Below are positions 28,560 through 36,871 of a stretch of 39,986 bases of DNA, one piece after another. Made by a program: the position numbers and the translations under genes. How positions within the stretch are numbered: position 1 is the first letter of the stretch; each line of letters begins with the position of its first letter. This DNA comes from Micrococcales bacterium (GTDB lineage Bacteria; Actinomycetota; Actinomycetes; Actinomycetales; CAWJMD01). A model generated the notes under the pieces. The model was not told where the DNA came from. It searched no databases and saw only the letters and a list, made by a program, of their open reading frames with translations. The DNA lies in NCBI GenBank assembly GCA_002748415.1, contig PDSI01000176.1, forward strand, positions 1 to 39,986, given 5' to 3'.

Positions 28560-29242
28560 TTGGCAGCCTCCTCGGCAACGTCGTCCTCAGTGGCAGTGGC
28601 CTTCACAGACTTGCCGCGCACCGGCCGGTCCAGGAAAGCGGTCAGCCCGGCTTGGGTGAACACCACATCGTCGGCGCACAGCACGTCGTAGGTGTTCAGC
28701 TGCTCGGCGGTCAGCACGTGCACCCGGTCGATGTTGCGCACGCTCTTGTAGCCCGCCTCGTCCTCGCGCGACAGAACCACCAACTTATTGGGCCGGTCAC
28801 TTACTGCCGCAAGGGCTTTCACGGCGGTCGCGGTGGAGGGATCACTTCCGGCCACACTGGTCAGCACATGTACCCGGCTGTGCCGGGCGCGGTCCGACAA
28901 CGCTCCGCGCAACGCAGCCGCCTTCATCTTCTTTGGGGTGCGCTGGGCATAGGAGCGAGGCTGTGGGCCGTGCACCGTGCCGCCACCGGCAAACTGCGGG
29001 GCACGCACGGAACCCTGGCGCGCCCGGCCGGTTCCCTTCTGCCGGTAGGGCTTGCGCCCACCGCCACGAACCTGGCCGCGGGTCTTGGTGGAGTGCGTGC
29101 CCTGCCGCGCGGCAGCAAGCTGCGCCACGACGACCTGGTGAATCAGCGGGACGTTGGTCTGCACGTCGAACACGTCGGCGGGCAGCTCGGCCGTATCGGC
29201 CTTCTTGCCGTCGAGGCCGAGAACGTCGATGGTCAGGCTCAT
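28556..29242 (-). CDS. rplD: 50S ribosomal protein L4 (uL4)
   Basis: 228 aa from ATG 29242 ([20 protein letters not shown]), two bases after the rplC stop; longer upstream frames overlap rplC and lack similarity. The tunnel loop region is [20 protein letters not shown] and [20 protein letters not shown]. In E. coli L4 represses the S10 operon; whether the long rpsJ leader here responds is unknown. Confidence 0.97.
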   Translation of the reverse strand: MSLTIDVLGLDGKKADTAELPADVFDVQTNVPLIHQVVVAQLAAARQGTHSTKTRGQVRGGGRKPYRQKGTGRARQGSVRAPQFAGGGTVHGPQPRSYAQRTPKKMKAAALRGALSDRARHSRVHVLTSVAGSDPSTATAVKALAAVSDRPNKLVVLSREDEAGYKSVRNIDRVHVLTAEQLNTYDVLCADDVVFTQAGLTAFLDRPVRGKSVKATATEDDVAEEAAK

Positions 29243-29244
29243 CG

Positions 29245-29910
29245 TCAGCCCTCCTGCTCTGCTTTGACCGCGCTGCGTACCAGGACGACACCGCCACGGG
29301 GGCCGGGCACGGCGCCTTTGATCAGCAACAGGCCCTTCTCGGCGTCCACCGCGTGCACGGTGAGGTTCATCGTGACGGACCGGGCAGCGCCCAACCGCCC
29401 GGCCATGCGCATGCCCTTGAACACCCGGCTGGGGGTGGCACACCCGCCGATCGCGCCGGGCTTGCGGTGGTTGCGGTGCGCACCGTGCGAGGCGCCCACC
29501 CCGGCGAACCCGTGCCGCTTCATGACCCCGGCGGTGCCTTTGCCCTTGGTGGTGCCGATGACGTCGACGACTTGCCCGGGCTCGAACGTGTCCACCGTGA
29601 GTTCCTGGCCCAGGGTGTAGTCCGCCGCGGCGGACGTGCGGACCTCGGCCAGGTGCCGGCGCGGGGTGACCCCGGCCTTGGCGAAGTGCCCGGTCATGGG
29701 CTGGTTGACCTTGCGCGGGTCGATCTGGCCGAACGCGATCTGGACGGCGGAGTAGCCGTCGGTGTCTTCGCCCCGGATCTGGGTGACGACGCAGGGTCCC
29801 GCTTGCACGACGGTGACCGGAACGAGTCGTCCGGCGTCGTCCCAGACCTGGGTCATACCGAGCTTGGTGCCCAGCAACCCCTTGGTCGCTCGTGTGGTGA
29901 CGTGAGTCAT
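29245..29910 (-). CDS. rplC: 50S ribosomal protein L3 (uL3)
   Basis: 221 aa. [60 protein letters not shown], and [18 protein letters not shown] segment [23 protein letters not shown] start, 10 bp after rpsJ. Confidence 0.97.
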   Translation of the reverse strand: MTHVTTRATKGLLGTKLGMTQVWDDAGRLVPVTVVQAGPCVVTQIRGEDTDGYSAVQIAFGQIDPRKVNQPMTGHFAKAGVTPRRHLAEVRTSAAADYTLGQELTVDTFEPGQVVDVIGTTKGKGTAGVMKRHGFAGVGASHGAHRNHRKPGAIGGCATPSRVFKGMRMAGRLGAARSVTMNLTVHAVDAEKGLLLIKGAVPGPRGGVVLVRSAVKAEQEG

Positions 29911-29920
29911 GTCGGTTTCC

Positions 29921-30229
29921 CTACAGCTTGATCTCGATGTTGACGTCCGCCGGCAGGTCCAGGCGCATCAGCGAATCGACGGCCTTCGGGGTCGGGTCGA
30001 CGATGTCGATCAGCCGCTTGTGCGTGCGCATCTCGAAGTGCTCGCGGCTGTCCTTGTACTTGTGCGGAGACCGGATGACACAGAACACGTTCTTCTCGGT
30101 CGGCAACGGCACGGGGCCGACGACGGTCGCCCCTGCCTGGCTCACCGTGTCAACGATCTTGCGGGCCGATGAGTCGATGACCTCATGGTCGTACGACTTC
30201 AGCCGGATGCGGATCTTTTGTCCCGCCAT
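29921..30229 (-). CDS. rpsJ: 30S ribosomal protein S10 (uS10)
   Basis: 102 aa. [60 protein letters not shown]. The open frame extends far upstream, but ATG 30229 matches the family. First gene of the S10 block, with a long leader (see 30230-30956). Confidence 0.97.
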   Translation of the reverse strand: MAGQKIRIRLKSYDHEVIDSSARKIVDTVSQAGATVVGPVPLPTEKNVFCVIRSPHKYKDSREHFEMRTHKRLIDIVDPTPKAVDSLMRLDLPADVNIEIKL

Positions 30230-30505
30230 GTGCCTCGGACTCTCTACTCGTCGTGCTTCTGCCCATCGTGTTGCCCCGGTCCGGTTTGCCGACCTACTCC
30301 CACCCACGCGGTCGGGCGTGTCGGGCGCTTGCGACCGTACTGAGCCTGCCCACGAATTCGTGGAACTGGTCTCGTCATGAGTGGTTGAGCCCGGGCCGGC
30401 GGCCCGGAGTCCGGCCACGCCCGACACGTGGGTCCGATCACGATGTGAACTCGCCCCGCGCAACCCGCAGACTCCGTCTTGCGCATGCCAAGCGGCCGAA
30501 ACAAC

Positions 30506-30540
30506 CAGACTAGTCTGCCAGAGCAGAGTGGGGTTCTCAA
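30506..30540 (-). promoter_or_regulatory. candidate S10 promoter region with ACTAGT palindrome
   Basis: A perfect 12-bp palindrome CAGACTAGTCTG (30506-30517) contains a -10-like TAGTCT. A TTGAGA (complement of 30535-30540) lies upstream, but the spacing to TAGTCT is 22 bp, longer than usual. A pairing with CAGACT would give about 17 bp. Promoter identity is therefore uncertain. Confidence 0.3.
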
Positions 30541-30694
30541 ATCCGCACAGAGTGCCTTCACGAAGCGGCCTGATCCCGGCAAACCAGTTCTTGCGCAAGC
30601 GGGCGCCGCGACCATCCCGCCCAGCATTCCAGCATTCCGCCCATCGCGCCTGAATTCCGCTCAACCCGCCCACATGCTCAGTCAGCTCACTCGC

Positions 30695-30827
30695 ATTCCG
30701 CTCGACCCGCCCGAGTCGACCCCTATGGCGCCGTTAGAGGACGTATGGCGCCGGCACGCTGCTACCCGACGTACCCCAACGGCGCCATAGCGTCCAGATT
30801 GTCGGGACGCCTCGGGCCGATCGGGCG
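30695..30827 (+). repeat. dispersed palindromic element, copy 2
   Basis: The core at 30723-30790 is bounded by perfect 13-bp inverted repeats (CTATGGCGCCGTT and its complement). It shares an upstream 28-bp stretch with copy 3 (ATTCCGC exactly 28 bp before CTATGG in both) and a downstream stretch with copy 1 (GATTGTC, then CCGATCGGGCG). It contains a second ATGGCGCCG exactly 20 bp after the first. Confidence 0.85.
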
Positions 30828-30835
30828 CCCACCAC

Positions 30836-30887
30836 AATGGGCACAGGCCGGTCCGTCCCTTTCGGGAAGGACCGGCCTGTGCCCATT
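30836..30887 (-). terminator. large hairpin downstream of tuf
   Basis: Perfect 19-bp inverted repeat (30836-30854 with 30869-30887; arm AATGGGCACAGGCCGGTCC). The 14-nt loop can add four more pairs, ending in a TTTC tetraloop. It is 70 bp past the tuf stop. It lacks a U-tract, like many actinobacterial hairpin terminators, and should separate the str/tuf transcript from the S10 transcript. Confidence 0.75.
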
Positions 30888-30956
30888 GGCGGCAAACCAG
30901 CGCGATATCTCAGTCCGACTGGTTCACCTCGTCAGTGGGGTGACTGACGCTCCTGC

Positions 30957-32147
<1,191 letters not shown>

Positions 32148-32239
32148 TGAGGGTCCTCCTAATGCTGATCGGGTCGCCGTATCGATGTACGAACGATGAA
32201 GTGTATCGGGTCGGGTGGCCCGAGGCGAAAAGAACTTCG

Positions 32240-34342
32240 CTATTCGCCCCGGGTCTTCTTGATGATCTCCTCGGCCACCGCACGCGGGACTTCGGCATAG
32301 CTGTCGAACTGCATCGAGTACATCGCCCGGCCCTGGGTCTTCGACCGTAGGTCGCCGACGTAGCCGAACATCTCCGACAGCGGAACGAGAGCGCGAATCG
32401 CCTTCGCGCCACTGGCGTCCTCCATGGACTGGACCTGCCCGCGGCGAGAGTTGAGATCGCCGATGACGTCACCCATGTAGTCCTGTGGGGTGCGCACCTC
32501 GACCGCCATCATCGGCTCCAGCAGCGCCGGATCTGCCCGCTTCACAGCCTCTTTCAGGACCATGGAGCCGGCGATCTTGAACGCCATCTCACTGGAGTCG
32601 ACGTCGTGGTAGGCGCCGTCGACCAGCGTGGCCTTGATACCCACCAACGGGTAGCCGGCCAGCACACCGGTCTGCATGGCGTCCTGGATGCCGGCGTCCA
32701 CCGACGGAATGTACTCCCGAGGCACGCGGCCACCGGTAATGGTGTTGCCGAACTCGTACAGCTCGCCCTCGCCAGTGTCCAACGGTTCGATGGACACCTG
32801 GACCTTGGCGAACTGGCCGGAACCGCCGGTCTGCTTCTTGTGGGTGTAGTCGACCTTCTCCACCGGGCGGCGGATGGTTTCGCGGTAGGCGACCTGCGGC
32901 TTGCCGACGTTCGCCTCGACCTTGAACTCGCGCTTCATCCGGTCGACCAGGATGTCCAGGTGCAATTCGCCCATGCCCTTGATGATGGTCTGGCCGGTCT
33001 CATCGTCCAGTTCCACCTGGAAGGTGGGGTCCTCGTCCGCGAGCTTCTGGATCGCGGTGGACAGTTTTTCCTGATCGCCCTTGGTCTTGGGTTCGATGGC
33101 CACGGAGATGACCGGCTCGGGGAAGGTCATCGACTCCAGGACGATCTGGTTGGCCGGGTCGCACAGAGTGTCCCCGGTAGTGGTCTCCTTGAGACCGATC
33201 ATGGCGTAGATGTGGCCTGCCTGCGCCTCCTCGACCGGGTTCTCCTTGTTGGCGTGCATCTGGAACAGCTTGCCGATGCGTTCCTTGCGGCCCTTGGTGG
33301 AGTTCATCACCTGGGCGCCGGCGGCCAGCTTGCCGGAGTACACGCGGGCGTAGGTCAGCTTGCCGAAGAACGGATGCACCGCGACCTTGAACGCCAGCGC
33401 CGCGAACGGCTCGGTGACGTCGGCGTGCCGGGCGTGGTGCACATCCTCGTTGTTGACCTCGTGCCCATGCACGGCGGGAACGTCCACCGGCGAAGGCAGG
33501 TAGTCCAGCACCGCGTCCAGCATGGGCTGCACACCCTTGTTCTTGAACGCCGAACCGCACAGTACCGGGTAGGCCTCGGAGTTGATGACCATGCCGCGGA
33601 TGGCACCCTTGATCTCTTCGATCGTGAGTTCCTCACCGGCCACGTACTTGTCGAGCAGATCCTCGTCGCTCTCGGCCACCGCTTCCAGCAGCGCGGAGCG
33701 GTACTCCTCAGCGGTTTCGGCCAGGTCGGCCGGGATCTCCTCCACCTCGTACGCCTCGCCCAGGCCAGTTTCGCCGCGCCACGTCAGGGCGCGGTTGTAC
33801 ACGAGGTCGACCACGCCGACGAAATCGGACTCCGCACCGATCGGGATCTGCAGCGGAAGGGGCTTGGCGCCCAGCCGTTCCGAGATGGTCTTGACGGTGA
33901 AGTAGAAATCTGCGCCGAGCTTGTCCATCTTGTTGACGAAGCAGATCCGCGGCACGTTGTACTTGTCCGCCTGCCGCCACACTGTCTCCGACTGCGGCTC
34001 AACGCCTTCCTTGCCGTCGAAAACGGCGACGGCCCCGTCCAGCACGCGCAGCGAGCGCTCCACCTCGACGGTGAAGTCGACGTGACCAGGAGTGTCGATG
34101 ATGTTGATCTGGGCGCCCTCCCAGAAACAGGTGGTCGCCGCAGAGGTGATGGTGATCCCCCGCTCCTGCTCCTGCTCCATCCAGTCCATCGTGGCAGCGC
34201 CGTCGTGGACCTCACCGATCTTGTAGTTAATACCGGTGTAGAACAGGATCCGCTCGGTGGTGGTGGTCTTCCCGGCATCGATGTGGGCCATGATGCCGAT
34301 GTTGCGGACCTTCTTCAGGTCGGTCAGCACGTCTTGTGGCAC
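32240..34342 (-). CDS. fusA: elongation factor G
   Basis: Translocation GTPase, 700 aa, full length. G1 is [19 protein letters not shown] (19 onward), followed by [15 protein letters not shown]3 [10 protein letters not shown]4 [10 protein letters not shown] and the domain IV segment [19 protein letters not shown] start. Follows rpsG by 86 bp. Confidence 0.98.
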   Translation of the reverse strand: MPQDVLTDLKKVRNIGIMAHIDAGKTTTTERILFYTGINYKIGEVHDGAATMDWMEQEQERGITITSAATTCFWEGAQINIIDTPGHVDFTVEVERSLRVLDGAVAVFDGKEGVEPQSETVWRQADKYNVPRICFVNKMDKLGADFYFTVKTISERLGAKPLPLQIPIGAESDFVGVVDLVYNRALTWRGETGLGEAYEVEEIPADLAETAEEYRSALLEAVAESDEDLLDKYVAGEELTIEEIKGAIRGMVINSEAYPVLCGSAFKNKGVQPMLDAVLDYLPSPVDVPAVHGHEVNNEDVHHARHADVTEPFAALAFKVAVHPFFGKLTYARVYSGKLAAGAQVMNSTKGRKERIGKLFQMHANKENPVEEAQAGHIYAMIGLKETTTGDTLCDPANQIVLESMTFPEPVISVAIEPKTKGDQEKLSTAIQKLADEDPTFQVELDDETGQTIIKGMGELHLDILVDRMKREFKVEANVGKPQVAYRETIRRPVEKVDYTHKKQTGGSGQFAKVQVSIEPLDTGEGELYEFGNTITGGRVPREYIPSVDAGIQDAMQTGVLAGYPLVGIKATLVDGAYHDVDSSEMAFKIAGSMVLKEAVKRADPALLEPMMAVEVRTPQDYMGDVIGDLNSRRGQVQSMEDASGAKAIRALVPLSEMFGYVGDLRSKTQGRAMYSMQFDSYAEVPRAVAEEIIKKTRGE

Positions 34343-34428
34343 GAGTGTCTCGCTCTCTTGGCGCTGTGCTTTCAGTGGTGAATACTGGATTGTCCACGGC
34401 GGAGCCGGACGTCAGCAGGTGAATCGGG

Positions 34429-34899
34429 CTACCAGCGGTAGTGCGCGAAGGCGCGGTTGGACTCGGCCATCTTGTGGGTGTCCTCCCGGCGCTTGACTGC
34501 GGCACCGAGGCCGTTGCTGGCATCCAGCAGCTCGTTCATCAGCCGCTCGGTCATGGTCTTCTCGCGGCGCTGCCGGGAGAAGGTGACCAACCAACGAAGC
34601 GCCAGCGTGGTGGAACGGCCGGGCTTGACCTCGACCGGTACCTGATAGGTGGCGCCACCCACGCGGCGGCTCTTGACCTCGAGTGCGGGGCGGACGTTGT
34701 CCAGTGCGCGCTTGAGGGTGATGACGGGGTCGTTTCCGGTCTTTTCCCGGGTGCCTTCCAACGCGCCGTACACGATGGACTCGGCCCCGGATTTCTTGCC
34801 GTCCAGCAGCACCTTGTTGACCAGCTGGGTGACCAGCGGAGACCCGTAGACCGGGTCGACGATCAACGGACGTTTCGGGGCGGGACCCTTGCGCGGCAT
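34429..34899 (-). CDS. rpsG: 30S ribosomal protein S7 (uS7)
   Basis: 156 aa. [40 protein letters not shown] and [25 protein letters not shown] end ([19 protein letters not shown]). ATG overlaps the rpsL stop by one base (TGATG). S7 is the translational regulator of str in E. coli. Confidence 0.97.
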   Translation of the reverse strand: MPRKGPAPKRPLIVDPVYGSPLVTQLVNKVLLDGKKSGAESIVYGALEGTREKTGNDPVITLKRALDNVRPALEVKSRRVGGATYQVPVEVKPGRSTTLALRWLVTFSRQRREKTMTERLMNELLDASNGLGAAVKRREDTHKMAESNRAFAHYRW

Positions 34900-35273
34900 C
34901 AGCTCTTCTCCTTTTTCGCGCCGTAGCGGCTGCGGGCCTGCTTGCGATTCTTGACACCCTGGGTGTCCAGCGAGCCACGAACCACCTTGTAGCGCACGCC
35001 CGGCAGGTCCTTCACCCGGCCGCCGCGCACGAGCACGATGGAGTGCTCCTGGAGATTGTGGCCGACACCGGGGATGTAGGCAGTGACCTCGATCTGGCTG
35101 GACAGGCGCACGCGGGCGACCTTACGCAGTGCTGAGTTCGGCTTCTTCGGAGTCGTGGTGTACACCCGGGTGCATACGCCACGACGCTGCGGGCTGCCCT
35201 TGAGGGCCGGCGTCTTCTGCTTCGCGGCCTTGTCCTGGCGGCCCTTGCGGACCAGCTGCTGAATGGTGGGCAC
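34899..35273 (-). CDS. rpsL: 30S ribosomal protein S12 (uS12)
   Basis: 124 aa, the normal length. GTG 35273 (family start [12 protein letters not shown]) with GGAG six bases upstream; the upstream open frame is not similar. The streptomycin-relevant lysines are wild type: [13 protein letters not shown] and [14 protein letters not shown]. First gene of the rpsL-rpsG-fusA-tuf operon. Confidence 0.97.
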   Translation of the reverse strand: MPTIQQLVRKGRQDKAAKQKTPALKGSPQRRGVCTRVYTTTPKKPNSALRKVARVRLSSQIEVTAYIPGVGHNLQEHSIVLVRGGRVKDLPGVRYKVVRGSLDTQGVKNRKQARSRYGAKKEKS

Positions 35274-35582
35274 TACTTCTCCGATATCCGTGTAGGTGCG
35301 GCACTGCCGCGCGGTTTCACTTCTGCGGTTGTCCAGCTGTGTCACGAGCGGGCTTGCCCCCGCGGCCGGGCGTGTCGGCCAGGGAGAGCGAGCGTGCTCA
35401 CCTGACACCCGTCGATCGTTGAGGATCCGTCGATCAGCCTAGGCTCGCGATAGAGCACCGCGCGCGCGAATTGCCCGGATCGTACCGGGCGCACCCGTCA
35501 AGGCTACCGGGGTGGTGTGAGCGCGTCAAAAGCGGGTCGGCGGCAGCCACGGACGGGCGAACGGCAACGTAAGCGCGGACCG
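35274..35582. other. 309-bp upstream region of the str operon
   Basis: No gene. It holds the candidate promoter (35501-35529), a leader hairpin GCCCGG-ATCGTA-CCGGGC (35473-35490) that would form right after the predicted transcription start, and a direct repeat CCGTCGATC (35409-35417 and 35427-35435, 18-bp period). Confidence 0.55.
35501..35529 (-). promoter_or_regulatory. candidate str operon promoter
   Basis: Minus-strand TTGACG (complement of 35524-35529), 17-bp spacer, TAGCCT (complement of 35501-35506). This would give a leader of about 220 nt before rpsL. A second TTGACG (complement of 35496-35501) has no well-spaced -10. Confidence 0.5.
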
Positions 35583-36332
35583 TCACCAGCCTGGCCCGGC
35601 CGACCAGCCGGCGTCGACCGGGACGGTGACTCCGGTGATCCCGCTCGCTGCGGCAGAGACCAGGAAACCCACCACATCGGCCACCTCCGTAGCGGTGACC
35701 ATGCGCCCCAGTGCGGTGGCCGCCTGCCATCGCCGCACCCCTTCCGGCCACTGCTCTTCCAAGCCGTCCCGGTCAACCAGGCCGGGAGCCACCCCGACCA
35801 CGCGGATTCCGTGCCGGCCGAGCTCCCACGCGGCAGCGGCCACCAGATGGTGTACCGCTGCTTTACCGACCGCGTATGCGGCGTGCCCGCGTGCCGGCCG
35901 CAGCCCCTCGATACTGCCGACGGCCACGATCACGCCACCGTCCATCCTGCGGCCGGCGGTCCATATCGCCGCCGCGGTGTGCCGCAGCCCGCCGGCCATC
36001 ACCCGGTCCCAGGACTGTGTGGTCAGTTCGTTCCAGCCGATGATCTCCTGGTTGGCCGCGGCCAGCACGACCACATCCACCGGCCCGAGCACCGCAGCTG
36101 CCTGCTCGAACAACGCCGCCAGCGCCCGGTCCAGCTCGCCCGCAGCACAATCCGCGAGCGATGCCTGAACCAGATGGGCACGACGGCCGGCGCGCGCCAC
36201 CCCCTCGGCCGCCCGTTCGGCCCCGGCCCGGGAGGTATGCCAGTGCACGGCCACGTCGTGACCAGCGTCAGCCAGGGCGGCACAGATCGCGGCGCCGATC
36301 TCACCGCTGCCCCCGATCACCACTGCGCTCAT
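35583..36332 (-). CDS. short-chain dehydrogenase/reductase
   Basis: SDR-family NAD(P)-dependent oxidoreductase, 249 aa. ATG 36332 (MSAVVIGGSGEIGAAICAAL) puts the glycine-rich cofactor loop at 7-13. The catalytic set is Ser about 130 (VAVGSIEG), Tyr 143 and Lys 147 (AAYAVGKAAV). The C-terminus (VGFLVSAAASGITGVTVPVD) is typical of classical SDRs. The substrate is unknown. It overlaps the cupin gene by four bases (ATGA), suggesting cotranscription and coupled translation. Confidence 0.88.
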   Translation of the reverse strand: MSAVVIGGSGEIGAAICAALADAGHDVAVHWHTSRAGAERAAEGVARAGRRAHLVQASLADCAAGELDRALAALFEQAAAVLGPVDVVVLAAANQEIIGWNELTTQSWDRVMAGGLRHTAAAIWTAGRRMDGGVIVAVGSIEGLRPARGHAAYAVGKAAVHHLVAAAAWELGRHGIRVVGVAPGLVDRDGLEEQWPEGVRRWQAATALGRMVTATEVADVVGFLVSAAASGITGVTVPVDAGWSAGPGW

Positions 36333-36763
36333 CGGGTCAACGCGGTGATCTCGTCGCGCTGCTCGGGGAAACGCTCGAGCAACTGGTGACGGTCTCCCAG
36401 CTCGAACACGTCGTCGGCGAACGCGGGCGCGCACCAGCAACTGAGCAGCGACCAGGCACCGGTCGTGCGGGCACCCTGCCAGGTCCCGGCGTCGACGACT
36501 GCCTGCGTGGGTCCGGGCCCTCCCAGCGTGACCGTCACCGACCCGAGCCGCACCAATCGGACGGGATCACCGTCCAGCCACTGCCAGCCCTCGTCGACAG
36601 ACAGCCGGTGCAGCGCGCTGAAACCGTCGCGCTCGTCGGTCAGCAACACGGTCACGCATGACATCCGCGCCGTTCGCGGCCCCGCCACGAACCAGCCTCC
36701 CTCCTGGGGAATCGGCTGCATCGCGAGTCGCTGGCGCAGGTGCCCGGCGGCAGGAGACGGCAT
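36329..36763 (-). CDS. cupin DUF985 (cupin_5) family protein
   Basis: 144-aa protein. The pattern QPIPQEGGWFVAG, VTVLLTDERDGFSALHRL, DEGWQWLDGDPVRLVRLG, VDAGTWQGA and CAPAFADDVFELGDRHQLLE matches the DUF985/cupin_5 family. These are small cytoplasmic beta-barrels; some relatives have been suggested to act on sugars or lipids, but function here is unknown. Coupled to the downstream SDR. Confidence 0.82.
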   Translation of the reverse strand: MPSPAAGHLRQRLAMQPIPQEGGWFVAGPRTARMSCVTVLLTDERDGFSALHRLSVDEGWQWLDGDPVRLVRLGSVTVTLGGPGPTQAVVDAGTWQGARTTGAWSLLSCWCAPAFADDVFELGDRHQLLERFPEQRDEITALTR

Positions 36764-36871
36764 TCGTCGAGGCTACCTGCGTTACGCAGCGCGAGGGGGC
36801 GGATGCTGGTGACACGATTATCCAGGTATCCTGAGCCCACGAGCCTTGCACACCGTGCCGATGGAGGCTTT

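Larger units (their letters stand above)
30230..30956. other. 727-bp gap between tuf and rpsJ
   Basis: No gene is supported. From right to left (direction of transcription) it holds the tuf-proximal hairpin (30836-30887), repeat copy 2 (30695-30827), a short degenerate direct repeat of ATTCCGCTCAACCCGCCC type (30654-30671 and 30695-30712), a candidate S10 promoter region (30506-30540), and a leader of about 270 nt with two self-complementary pairs: CCGGGCC/GGCCCGG (30391-30397 and 30401-30407) and GTCGGGCGTG/CACGCCCGAC (30311-30320 and 30416-30425). Confidence 0.7.

Noticed and set aside
34899..35273. Possible streptomycin-resistance changes in S12
   Set aside because: Both relevant lysine segments (TPKKPNS and RVKDLPG) are wild type.
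36329..36440. Longer N-terminus for the SDR
   Set aside because: The extra residues are Arg-rich, overlap the cupin gene and precede the glycine-rich loop that must sit near the N-terminus.
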